DNA of 64,000 nucleotides from Atopobiaceae bacterium. GTDB taxonomy: Bacteria > Actinomycetota > Coriobacteriia > Coriobacteriales > Atopobiaceae. Positions 52,481 through 60,438 of the stretch are shown one piece after another. Positions within the stretch are counted from its first letter, which is position 1, and the number at the start of each line of letters is the position of its first letter. Under the pieces are notes generated by a model. That model saw nothing but the letters and a program-made list of their open reading frames with translations, made no database searches and was not told the DNA's origin. Location of the stretch: NCBI GenBank assembly GCA_022655215.1, contig JALCUE010000001.1:62001-126000 (forward strand), written 5' to 3'. The position numbers and the translations under genes were made by a program.

Positions 52481-53800
52481 CTACAGCCTGGAGTCCGGGG
52501 CCTCGTCGGTCGAGCCGTCGATCGCGAGCAGATGCTTGTTCTTGAACTTGTAGCGATACATCAGGGAGTCCGCCTGGCTCAGAAGGTCGGCGAGCTTGGT
52601 CGTGCATCCCGCCGGCACGTCCACCACGCCGAAGCTGAACGAGTGGAAGTAACGGTAGCCCTCCGGCAGCTCGTCGTCGCGCATGCCCTCGCGCATGGCG
52701 GCGAGGCGGCCCTCGACCTCGTCCTTGTCGGCATCGGGGACGATGAGCATGAACTCGTCGCCGCCCACGCGGCAGGCGATGGCGGTGTCCCCGAAGACGC
52801 CGAGCCTTCTCGAGATCGAGAGGATGTAGTCGTCACCTGCCGAGTGGCCGAAGGAGTCGTTGCAGTACTTGAGGTGGTCGATGTCGATGAAGGCGAGGCA
52901 GAAGGCCCTACCATCCTCCATGAGCGACGTCGCCCTCAGCATGCCGTAGCGGCGGTTGTACAGGCCGGTGAGCATGTCCTTGTTCGCGAGGTCGTTCATG
53001 CGCAGACGCTCGCGGTACTCGGTGGTGTTGTCGCTCATGACGTGGGACACCGCACGATGGCCGTTCCAGCGCACCATACGCGAGGTGATGGCCAGGTGGA
53101 CGATGTCACGGGAGTCCTTCTCGTCCAGCACCTGGAAGTCGTGCTCCCACTTGACGGTCTGGTCCGCCACCTCGGAGGGGCAGTAGCGCAGCGCCTCGAG
53201 GACCGACTCCATGGTGCGTGGGCTGCTGGCCTCGAGCTTCTTCACGGTGTCGGACTTCCAGAGGACCTCCTGCGTCTCTGCGTCAAGGAAGATGAGCGAA
53301 CGCTCCGAACCGAGGGAGACGTCCAACGTGAGCTCATAGGTGCTCTCGAGGTCTGCGTTGGCCTGCTCGAGGAGCCGCTTGTCGCGCTCGAGGGCCTCCT
53401 CGCGATCCTTGAGCTGGCTCACCATGGTGTTGAACGCGCTGCCGAAATCGCCCATGTAGTCCATGGACTGCTCGTAGTCGCCCTTGGCCACCTCGCCGGC
53501 CTGCCATGCCGCGTGGAGAAGAGCCGACTGGACCTCCTTGAGGCCCGAGGCCAACCCGTTCTCTATGGTGGGGGGCGTCGCGTCGAGCTTGCCGACGATT
53601 ATCTCGTGGGCGAACTCACGCTGCTCGAGGGCGCAGTCGCGGATGAAGGTCAGACCCTTGGCCACGTCGGAGAAGCCGTCGGGGAAGCGGGAGGCGTCGA
53701 TGTCGGCCTTGTCCGGGTTGTAGATGAGTTGCCTCATGTACTCGAACAGGGCCGATGCGATCTGCTCGTCGGTCATGGTCTTGTCGGGGTCGGGCGCCAT
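52481..53800 (-). CDS. Cytosolic GGDEF diguanylate cyclase paired with V4R sensor
   Basis: 439 aa. No transmembrane helix is seen. The helical N-terminal region (about residues 1-155) ends in a coiled-coil-like 'DREEALERDKRLLEQANADLEST'. A PAS-like part follows (about 155-260), with 'SLIFLDAETQEVLW'. The GGDEF domain (about 270-430) has the intact site 'VGGDEFMLIV', plus 'DMLTGLYNRRYGM' and 'FIDIDHLKYCND'. The ATG is 6 bases after the stop of the V4R gene with only a weak ribosome site, so expression is coupled. It likely makes c-di-GMP in response to whatever the V4R protein binds. Confidence 0.92.
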   Translation of the reverse strand: MAPDPDKTMTDEQIASALFEYMRQLIYNPDKADIDASRFPDGFSDVAKGLTFIRDCALEQREFAHEIIVGKLDATPPTIENGLASGLKEVQSALLHAAWQAGEVAKGDYEQSMDYMGDFGSAFNTMVSQLKDREEALERDKRLLEQANADLESTYELTLDVSLGSERSLIFLDAETQEVLWKSDTVKKLEASSPRTMESVLEALRYCPSEVADQTVKWEHDFQVLDEKDSRDIVHLAITSRMVRWNGHRAVSHVMSDNTTEYRERLRMNDLANKDMLTGLYNRRYGMLRATSLMEDGRAFCLAFIDIDHLKYCNDSFGHSAGDDYILSISRRLGVFGDTAIACRVGGDEFMLIVPDADKDEVEGRLAAMREGMRDDELPEGYRYFHSFSFGVVDVPAGCTTKLADLLSQADSLMYRYKFKNKHLLAIDGSTDEAPDSRL

Positions 53801-53806
53801 AGGCGA

Positions 53807-54361
53807 CTACTCGAGGGTGATGTCGGGTTCGAGCACCACCTCGCCGCGGAAGCGGCAGACGCGAGCTCCGTTGGCCCAGCAGTCGATCTCGCGGACGTGA
53901 TAGTGCTTGCCGGTGTAGGCCTCGAGGATGCCCGCGAGGAAGCCCTCGTCGTAGTTGCAGACCACCTCGTTGGTGGGAGGCAGGCCGGAGCAGTCGAGGT
54001 CCTCGCCGACGGTGAGGACGAAGGTGCCCTTCTCCTCGTCGAAGGACTCGATGCGCAGGATGCCGACCTTGAGGTCCTTCAGGCTCTTCTGGAGCGCGGC
54101 GACGAACTCGCCGAACGGTGCCTTGAGGTCGAGCGCGTTCTTGGCGTACTCGCTGCCTGCCAGGAATCCGGACTTGCGGAACAGCTCGTTGCCCTTGTCG
54201 GCACCGAACTCATGGGTGAGGATGTCATTCATAGAGTATTCGAGCAGGCGGTATACCAGCACCGGCATGCTCTCGCCGAGCTCCTCGCGGCCCTCCGCGA
54301 TGTCTCCGAGTTTGTCCCACGTGAAGTTGTTATGGGACTCAGGCCTGAATACGTTGTCCAT
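53807..54361 (-). CDS. V4R (4-vinyl reductase-like) ligand-binding protein
   Basis: 184-aa cytosolic sensor. An N-terminal helix region is followed by a V4R domain (about residues 60-175). The C-terminal 'NEVVCNYDEGFLAGIL...DCWANGARVCRF' pattern, with paired Cys, is the family mark. V4R domains bind small hydrocarbons or metals, or regulate partner output domains. It is upstream of a GGDEF gene with only a 6-base gap, so it is likely the input for that cyclase. The start at ATG 54361 (AGAGG five bases before) is preferred to ATG 54379. Confidence 0.86.
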   Translation of the reverse strand: MDNVFRPESHNNFTWDKLGDIAEGREELGESMPVLVYRLLEYSMNDILTHEFGADKGNELFRKSGFLAGSEYAKNALDLKAPFGEFVAALQKSLKDLKVGILRIESFDEEKGTFVLTVGEDLDCSGLPPTNEVVCNYDEGFLAGILEAYTGKHYHVREIDCWANGARVCRFRGEVVLEPDITLE

Positions 54362-54578
54362 GGTGTCCTCTTCCCTCACGAGCGCCTATTGGTCCCGTCA
54401 GTCCCGCTCTTGGACCCCCACCGACGCGACCCACGAAACGTAGCATAGATAGACATCGATCCGTGCTACTTTCGGCTATACAACTCGTACCCATGCGCCA
54501 ACGACAGAATCTGAGTTCGAATGGTTTCAGTCGGACGGTAGGCTTCATGTCGCGTGAGGTGGGTCGGAGGGCCTCTCC

Positions 54579-55631
54579 CTAGACCAACATGAAGCCCATG
54601 CCGGATCGGATGTGGTCGAGGAAGGCCAGGTCCTCATCGGCCACCTGACCGATGATGTTGACGCGGTCCTCGTGCGGGAGGTCCTGACGGGCTATCTCGA
54701 GTTCACCCGCGTAGCGAAGGAACCCCTCGTTGCCCACGCTGATGGAGCCTCGAGGCCGGTCCCCGTAGGGCGTCGCCTCAAACGTCCTCTTGGGGAGCTG
54801 GGCGTATCCTCGCGACTCCTGGGAGCGTATGACGTAGTCGGAGGAGTCGGGTCGGTCGTGGTGCGTCCCCTCCCTCACGAATCCGTAGGCATCGTCGACC
54901 CTCGCGCGCAGCCTAACGATCCCGCGGTCCAGATCGCAGATCCTCTCCCATGTTCCCTCGCCCACGTCCGGGTCTCCCACGAGAACGACATCCGTGGAAG
55001 CCTCCGCGAGTTCGAGCATGGCGAGGGCGACCCCGTCACCAGCGCATCCGCGATGGGCCTCCACGGTGGGGAGCCCCTCGTGGAGGGGCCCCCTCAGGGA
55101 GGCGTCTCCTGGCACGAAGGCCATCGTCTGGAAACCTGCCGCCTTGAGGCGGGCGTTCGTGCGGGCGACAGATGCGAGGGAGAGCCCCGTGAGCGGCTTG
55201 GGGTAGTAGTTGTGGCACGCGGTGAACCGTGTGAGGTCGGCTCCGGCCGCGCGCCAGGAGGCGATGTCATCGTCACCCATGGTGGAGGCGTTGAACACGA
55301 CATGGAGGGACTTGGAGGCCTCGATGGTCTGGGCCGCGTCGAAGCCGAAGTCGAGGCGTACGTAGCCTATGCCTGCCTCCGTGAGGTCCGAGAGGCTCGA
55401 GCAGCCGAGAAGGTCGAGCGTACGAGGGGAGACGTCGGCTATGAGCTCGATGCCTGCCTCATGGCAGAGCCCGACCAAGCGGCGGCACTCGAGGCCATGA
55501 TCGATTCCCGTCTCCTCCGGGATCTGCAGGGAAGTGAACGCGAAGGAGACGCCTGCGCGCCTGGCCTTCTCCACCACTTCCGTGTTCGCGTCATATCCGG
55601 AGGATAGGTAGAGGGAGATGCCGGTCTTCAT
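54579..55631 (-). CDS. mupG: 6-phospho-N-acetylmuramidase (MupG, GH170/DUF871)
   Basis: 350 aa, usual family length. The (beta/alpha)8 N-terminal part begins 'TGISLYLSSGYDAN'. 'VRLDFGFD', 'VFNASTMGDD' and 'TACHNYYPKPLTGLS' are conserved DUF871 motifs. The C-terminal domain has a beta-barrel 'GNEGFLRYAGELEIARQDLP'. MupG hydrolyses MurNAc-6-phosphate-GlcNAc disaccharide released from peptidoglycan after uptake by MurP. It is last in the mur operon, 118 bases after murP, and two hairpins lie in that interval. It is cytosolic. Confidence 0.92.
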   Translation of the reverse strand: MKTGISLYLSSGYDANTEVVEKARRAGVSFAFTSLQIPEETGIDHGLECRRLVGLCHEAGIELIADVSPRTLDLLGCSSLSDLTEAGIGYVRLDFGFDAAQTIEASKSLHVVFNASTMGDDDIASWRAAGADLTRFTACHNYYPKPLTGLSLASVARTNARLKAAGFQTMAFVPGDASLRGPLHEGLPTVEAHRGCAGDGVALAMLELAEASTDVVLVGDPDVGEGTWERICDLDRGIVRLRARVDDAYGFVREGTHHDRPDSSDYVIRSQESRGYAQLPKRTFEATPYGDRPRGSISVGNEGFLRYAGELEIARQDLPHEDRVNIIGQVADEDLAFLDHIRSGMGFMLV

Positions 55632-55645
55632 GGGACGCTCCTCTC

Positions 55646-55663
55646 GCCCGGCTCGAGCCGGGC
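55646..55663 (-). repeat. Perfect 18-base palindrome before mupG
   Basis: GCCCGGCTCGAGCCGGGC is fully self-complementary and sits 15 bases from the mupG ATG, next to its ribosome site. It could fold into an RNA hairpin that tempers mupG translation, or stabilise the transcript. Confidence 0.5.
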
Positions 55664-55680
55664 CTTTCGACTGCCGTCAT

Positions 55681-55718
55681 GCCGACGGGCCCCAGGCATG
55701 TGCCCGAGACCCGTCGGC
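55681..55718 (-). terminator. Hairpin after murP
   Basis: GCCGACGGG and CCCGTCGGC pair perfectly (9 bp, 20-base loop), 32 bases after the murP stop. There is no T-tract. It probably attenuates transcription into mupG. Confidence 0.5.
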
Positions 55719-55749
55719 GGCTTGGCTCCTGTCGGATCAAGTATGTCGC

Positions 55750-57240
55750 TTATTCGCCGAACACGTCGTTGATGCGGTCCTCGTCCACGCCGAAGAACCA
55801 CGTGAGGACGAAGCCAGCCGCATAGGCCGCGAGCATGGCGATCACGTAGTAGACCTGCGTGCCGGGGACCACGATGAGCAGGCCGAAGAGGCCGGAGACG
55901 CCTTGGCTCACGGTGCCGAGGTGGAACAGCGAGGCGAGCACGCCGCCCACGCCGGCGCCCAGGCATGCGGTCACGAAGGGCTTACCCAGGGGCAGGGTCA
56001 CGGCGTACATGAGGGGCTCGCCGATCCCGAGGATGCCGACGGGCAGGGACTCGGAGATGTACTTCTTGGCCTTCTTGTTCTTGGTCTTGAAGAAGAGGGC
56101 GAACCCGGCACCCACCTGGCCGCCGCCGGCCATCATGAGGATGGGCAGTAGGTAGTTGATACCCTGCGTGGGGCCGTTGGGGTCGTTGAGCATGGCATGG
56201 ATGGGGGTGAGGGCCTGGTGCAGACCGACCGAGACGAGTGGCAGGAACGTAGCCGAGAGGATGTAGCCGCCCACGAGTCCGAGCGTGCCGTACACGAACT
56301 GGAGCACGAAGAAGATGCCCTGCGTGAGGAAGGCGCCTGCGGGCTGGAGCACCAGGACGGCCGCGATGGCACCCACGATGACGGTGCAGAGCGGGGTCAG
56401 GAACGTGTCAAGCATGTTGGGCATGATCTTGTGGAACCTCTTCTCCAGGAAAGCGAAGAAGATGCCGCAGATGAGGGCGCCGAGAAGACCGCCGGCTGCG
56501 GGGTTGTAGGTAGTGGAGAAGGTGATCGCTATGCTGCCCGACGTCGCATCGAACGCGGGTGTGGGTACTGCGAAGGGCAGGGCCACGGCCGCGACGCCGT
56601 CGGCCGTCTTCTTGAGGAGCGGCATGGCGACGTTGGAGATGGACAGGGCGCCAGCCATGGCTCCGAGCACGCCTGAGCCGCCCCACTCCTTGCAGGCGTT
56701 GATGCCCACGAGGATGGGCAGGTACAGGAAGAGGGCCCAGCCCATAGTGGTGATGCAGGCGTACCACCACTGGGTGGCGAAGGCGTTGCTCGTGGAGACG
56801 TTGATGACGTTCGTGATGCCATTGATGAGGCCGGCGGCGATAATGCCGGGAAGCAGCGGCACGAAGATGTTGCCGATCTTCTTGAGGAACCTCTGGACCG
56901 GCTTGTCATGGCGCTGCTTCTGGGCCGCCTTGTTGTCGGCCGCGGTCTGCTTCACGGAGTCGAGGTCGACGGACTCCACGTCCCCCGCCTTGATGCCGGT
57001 GAGGGCGGAGAAGCAGTCGAGGACCTTGTTCACGACGCCGGGCCCGAACACGATCTCGAGCCTGTCGCCCTCACCGCCGACGTTCAGCACGCCTTCCACG
57101 GCCTTGAGCGCGTCTTGGTCGACCTTGGTGATGTCGGCGAGTTTGACGCGGAGACGCGTCATGCAGGCCATGTTGCTGAGGACGTTGTCCTTCCCGCCTA
57201 GTGCGGCCAGGACGTCGGCCGCCGTCTTCTCGTAGTCCAT
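55750..57240 (-). CDS. murP: PTS EIIBC for N-acetylmuramate (MurP-like)
   Basis: 496-aa permease of the glucose/sucrose superfamily. EIIB is at residues 1-90 (phospho-Cys26 in 'MACMTRLRV'). EIIC follows (about 110-470), with about ten helices and the 'GIGEPLMYAVTLP' loop. It has no EIIA domain, as in E. coli MurP, which borrows EIIA-Glc. Here the nearest possible donor is the EIIA part of bglP (38 kb away) or a separate Crr elsewhere. Located between murQ and mupG, it would import MurNAc or MurNAc-GlcNAc as the 6-phosphate. ATG 57240 follows AGAAGGGAATGACTC. Confidence 0.88.
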   Translation of the reverse strand: MDYEKTAADVLAALGGKDNVLSNMACMTRLRVKLADITKVDQDALKAVEGVLNVGGEGDRLEIVFGPGVVNKVLDCFSALTGIKAGDVESVDLDSVKQTAADNKAAQKQRHDKPVQRFLKKIGNIFVPLLPGIIAAGLINGITNVINVSTSNAFATQWWYACITTMGWALFLYLPILVGINACKEWGGSGVLGAMAGALSISNVAMPLLKKTADGVAAVALPFAVPTPAFDATSGSIAITFSTTYNPAAGGLLGALICGIFFAFLEKRFHKIMPNMLDTFLTPLCTVIVGAIAAVLVLQPAGAFLTQGIFFVLQFVYGTLGLVGGYILSATFLPLVSVGLHQALTPIHAMLNDPNGPTQGINYLLPILMMAGGGQVGAGFALFFKTKNKKAKKYISESLPVGILGIGEPLMYAVTLPLGKPFVTACLGAGVGGVLASLFHLGTVSQGVSGLFGLLIVVPGTQVYYVIAMLAAYAAGFVLTWFFGVDEDRINDVFGE

Positions 57241-57292
57241 GAGTCATTCCCTTCTCCCGTCGGGCCCCGCAGGGTCCGAACCTCCCTCTTTA

Positions 57293-57309
57293 CGTCGCGG
57301 ATCGCGACG
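57293..57309 (-). repeat. Hairpin between murQ and murP
   Basis: CGTCGCG and CGCGACG form a 7-bp stem with a 3-base loop in the 76-base gap between murQ and murP. It may regulate message stability or spacing of expression. Confidence 0.4.
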
Positions 57310-57316
57310 GTGATAC

Positions 57317-58219
57317 CTACTTGATCGCCTCGCGCACATGTCCCTGCGCCGCATCGAGACGGGTCTTCGCCTCATCCGCGCCCACGCCCGCGAGGATCAT
57401 CACGCATGCCCTCTTGACGTGTCCGTCAGCCTTGTCCAGCGCGGAGATCGCCTCCTCGCGCGTGCAGCCGGTGGCCGACATGGTGATGCCCTGCGCGCGC
57501 GCCACGAGCTTCTCGTTGGTCTGCTGGACGTCCACCATGAGGTTCTCGTAGGCCTTGCCCACGCCCACCATGGCTCCGGTCGAGATCATGTTGAGGATCA
57601 TCTTCTGGCAGGTGCCGGCCTTGAGTCTGGTGGAGCCCGTGAGGACCTCGGGTCCTGGCGTGGGCTCGATGGCGAGGTCGGCGCGGGCACCTACCTCCGA
57701 TCCCTCGTTGCAGGCTATGGCCACGGTCCTACAACCGACCTTACGCGCGTAGTCGAGGCCGCCCATGACGTAAGGCGTGCGACCGCTCGCGGCGAGGCCT
57801 ACGGCGAGGTCCCTCTCGCACAGGGCGATGCGACGCATGTCCTCCCCGCAGAGCGTGAGACTGTCTTCGGCGCCCTCGACGGCTTTCAGGAAGGCGCCGT
57901 CTCCGCCGGCGATGAGGCCCACCACCACGTCGGGGGACACCCCGAAGGTGGGAGGGCACTCCACTGCGTCCAGGACGCCGAGCCTACCGCTGGTGCCGGC
58001 CCCGAAGTAGACGATCCGGCCGCCGCGCTCCAGGCTCTCGGTGGCCCAGGAGATGGCCTCGGCCACCTTGGGCAGCACGGACCTCACGGCCGCGACCACC
58101 TTCTCGTCCTCATCGTTCATGACCGTCGCAAGCTCAAGCGGGCTCATCTGGTCGAGGTCTTGGGTGAGGGGGTTCCTCGCCTCCGTGGTGAGTCTTGTCA
58201 GATCTATCGTCTCCGCCAT
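57317..58219 (-). CDS. murQ: N-acetylmuramic acid 6-phosphate etherase
   Basis: 300 aa. It splits the lactyl ether of MurNAc-6-phosphate to give GlcNAc-6-phosphate and D-lactate in the cytosol. The SIS-fold signatures 'YFGAGTSGRLGVLDA' (about residues 71-85), 'CPPTFGVSP' and 'GGDGAFLKAVEGAED' are intact. 'GSTRLKAGTCQKMILNMIST' (about 200) is strongly conserved. The C-terminus has the UBA-like helical domain. Stop and start with murR are adjacent (TGACATG), so murR and murQ are coupled. D-lactate and GlcNAc-6-phosphate enter central metabolism elsewhere. Confidence 0.95.
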   Translation of the reverse strand: MAETIDLTRLTTEARNPLTQDLDQMSPLELATVMNDEDEKVVAAVRSVLPKVAEAISWATESLERGGRIVYFGAGTSGRLGVLDAVECPPTFGVSPDVVVGLIAGGDGAFLKAVEGAEDSLTLCGEDMRRIALCERDLAVGLAASGRTPYVMGGLDYARKVGCRTVAIACNEGSEVGARADLAIEPTPGPEVLTGSTRLKAGTCQKMILNMISTGAMVGVGKAYENLMVDVQQTNEKLVARAQGITMSATGCTREEAISALDKADGHVKRACVMILAGVGADEAKTRLDAAQGHVREAIK

Positions 58220-58220
58220 G

Positions 58221-59084
58221 TCACTGCTCGCTGTTCTCTTCTTTGCTTATGAAGTTCTTCCTGAACCCTTCCATGCAGCGCTCGTAGTCCCTGTTCACGT
58301 AGGTGGCGTAGAGGATGTCGACCACATCGAGCTGGCATATCCTCGACGCACCAGCTCCGCTCCTTATGGCCGATTCGCTCGCCGCCACTCCGAGGACGAA
58401 GTCCGCCTCGGCCGCGAGCTTCGAGTCCGTGTCGCCTCTCGTCACCGCGATGACCTTTGCGCCGTTGTCCCTGGCCACGCTCGCGCACGTGACCATCTCC
58501 TGCGTGAGACCCGAGTAGCTCATGACGATGGCGAGGTCGCTCGGCTCCATGTTCCTGGCGTAGAGGAGCTGCGCGTTCCAGTCGTCGCAGAGATTGCAGT
58601 GCTTGTCGACGCGGAGGAGCTTGAGCTGGAGGTCCTTGGCCACGAGCAGCGAGGCACCGATGCCGAACAGGTCGATGGTGCCGGCAGACATCATGAGGTC
58701 GACGCATGCATCGACGTTCTCGGCATCCAGGATCTGCCTGGTGGTCTCGAGGGAGGTTATGTTCTTCCTCGTGACCTTGCGCATGACGTCGGTCGTGGAG
58801 TCCTCGGGCGTGATGTCGGCGAAGGCAGAGCCGGTGCTCCGCTGGTTGATGGCGAGCTCGTAGACGAAGCAGCGCTGGAATTCCTTGTAGCCGCTGCAGC
58901 CCATGTGCTGGCTGAACCTCACCACCGTGGCCGGCGACGTGAACGTCGCCTCCGCGAGGTCGCGGATGCTCATGCCGACCACCTCGTCGGGATGCCCGAC
59001 GATGAAGTCGACGATGTTCTTCTCCGCTCCTGCCGCGGTCTTGCGGTACTCCCCGACCCTGAGCATGATTCCTTTGGTATCCAT
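58221..59084 (-). CDS. murR: RpiR-family regulator of the mur operon
   Basis: 287-aa regulator. The RpiR helix-turn-helix is at residues about 1-75 ('EKNIVDFIVGHPDE', 'SPATVVRFSQHMGCSGYKEF'). The SIS ligand domain is at about 115-250 ('DLFGIGASLLVAKDLQLKL', 'VMSYSGLTQE'). MurR of E. coli senses MurNAc-6-phosphate. Being first in an operon with murQ-murP-mupG makes the same role likely. ATG 59084 has GGAGG seven bases upstream; the further 10 codons upstream are not needed. It is divergent from a Cof-type HAD gene. Autoregulation from the 59.1-59.4 kb gap is likely but no operator was fixed. Confidence 0.9.
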   Translation of the reverse strand: MDTKGIMLRVGEYRKTAAGAEKNIVDFIVGHPDEVVGMSIRDLAEATFTSPATVVRFSQHMGCSGYKEFQRCFVYELAINQRSTGSAFADITPEDSTTDVMRKVTRKNITSLETTRQILDAENVDACVDLMMSAGTIDLFGIGASLLVAKDLQLKLLRVDKHCNLCDDWNAQLLYARNMEPSDLAIVMSYSGLTQEMVTCASVARDNGAKVIAVTRGDTDSKLAAEADFVLGVAASESAIRSGAGASRICQLDVVDILYATYVNRDYERCMEGFRKNFISKEENSEQ

Positions 59085-59405
59085 CGCCTGACCTCCCTCT
59101 CTGCCTGATGACACCTACGAGAATAGTCGGGTCGTGCTCGGCCGGGACATCCCATGCCATCGCCCCATGTCACGAAAGGTATCCCCGCGCATGGGAGGGG
59201 GTCGCATACATGAAACTTTGTTCGAAGGTATGGAAGCCGACGTGCGATGGTGGTGCCGCTCACCGTCACGCTGCCGCCGTCCACGACGGGCGGTTCCAGC
59301 CCGGGGCGTGGCGGGGCGTCATCCGATCGGGGCCCGCGCCCACGGACGGATGGTCCATCATGGTGGGGCGAGGACCTGGCAGGCGAGAGGGGACGAGGGG
59401 CGCGG
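59085..59405. promoter_or_regulatory. Divergent region between murR and Cof HAD gene
   Basis: 321 bases, GC-rich on the right half and AT-richer near 59205-59235 ('ACATGAAACTTTGTTCGAAGG'). It must contain the murR promoter, with operator, and probably that of the HAD gene. I found no clear sigma-A pair, RNA gene or long palindrome. The open frames crossing it have no ribosome site. Confidence 0.4.
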
Positions 59406-60326
59406 ATGGAATCGATCGGACCGATATCGTGTGATGCTGACAGGCGGGCCGCTCTCCTCGAGTGTCTTTCCAAGGTGGAGACTGTGGCGCTTGACCTCGA
59501 TGGCACCCTCTTCGATGACGAGAAGGAAGTCTCGGCCGAGAATCGCCGCGCCATCCGCCGTACGGTGTCCGCCGGCGTGCTCGTGGTCCCCGCGACCGGG
59601 CGCGTGAGGGCGGTGCTGCCCGAGTCCGTCACCGGCATCGACGGCATCGACTACGTCGTCGGGGCGAACGGCTCGTCCGTCATGAAGGTCGGGGATGATG
59701 GCGTGGCCCTGCTTCGGGAGAGGGGCCTCGACCCGCGTGGCGCCGCGGACCTCGTGTCCGATCTGCTCCGCCGCTTCGACATATACGTGGACGTGACGTG
59801 TGCAGGAACCATCTACGCGCCCGTCGGAATGACGGCGCGTGCGGCCGAGTTCGATATGTCCCCGTTCCAGGCCGGTTTCGTGATGCGCACGCGCGTCGAG
59901 ACCCCGGACTTCCTCCGCTTCGTCGCCTCGCTCCCCGGTCCGGTCGAGCGGGTCAACCTCTATGCCCATGACGAGGGGGAATGGGGACGCGTCCACGACT
60001 GGCTCTGCCATCGTGGTGGTCTGGAGCTCTCCAACTCGCTGGACACGAACATAGAGATAAACGAGGTCGGTGTATCGAAGTGGGATGGCATCTCCTGGCT
60101 GGCCGCCCACACGGGAAGGGATGCCTCCCACGTGCTCGCCATGGGGGACGGGACGAATGACGTCGCCATGCTCACGAGCGCCTCGTGCGGCATCGCCATG
60201 GCAAACGCACCCGAGGTGGTGCGGGCCAGCGCGGACGGGGTGGCTCCCGCGAACACGTCGGACGGCGTGGCCGCCGTCCTGGACCTCGTCTGTGACCTCA
60301 GGTCCTCCCGTCGAATGCCGGCATGA
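59406..60326 (+). CDS. Cof-type HAD-IIB phosphatase
   Basis: 306 aa. HAD nucleophile motif 'ALDLDGTLFDD' lies after an N-terminal 25-residue lead. 'VPATGRV' is motif II. Motif IV is 'MGDGTNDVAMLTSASCGIAMANA'. The C2B cap is in the middle. These cytosolic enzymes dephosphorylate sugar phosphates or cofactors (FMN, PLP, pyrimidine phosphates). The exact substrate is open. ATG 59406 follows GACGAGG; a longer open frame upstream is GC-biased noise. It precedes the amylase on the same strand with a 112-base gap. It is on the opposite strand from the mur operon, so a link to MurNAc is not implied. Confidence 0.88.
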   Translation: MESIGPISCDADRRAALLECLSKVETVALDLDGTLFDDEKEVSAENRRAIRRTVSAGVLVVPATGRVRAVLPESVTGIDGIDYVVGANGSSVMKVGDDGVALLRERGLDPRGAADLVSDLLRRFDIYVDVTCAGTIYAPVGMTARAAEFDMSPFQAGFVMRTRVETPDFLRFVASLPGPVERVNLYAHDEGEWGRVHDWLCHRGGLELSNSLDTNIEINEVGVSKWDGISWLAAHTGRDASHVLAMGDGTNDVAMLTSASCGIAMANAPEVVRASADGVAPANTSDGVAAVLDLVCDLRSSRRMPA

Positions 60327-60438
60327 CGCCATCCCCGTACCATTCCCTTCCGTCCCCTCCGGACTCATGTCCGCACCCCTCGGGTAGAGTTGTCCACGTG
60401 GGCCGCTTCGGGATGTGGCCCGAGAGGAGCCATGACAT

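Noticed and set aside
52532-54448. Plus-strand frame of 638 codons
   Set aside because: It runs antisense through both the GGDEF and V4R genes, whose family motifs are intact.
54490-54540. GTTCGAAT similar to a tRNA T-loop
   Set aside because: The flanking bases do not give a 5-bp stem and no other tRNA arms are visible.
59270-59310. tRNA-like T-arm (GGTTCCA loop) in the murR-HAD gap
   Set aside because: No acceptor stem, D-arm or anticodon arm can be drawn around it.
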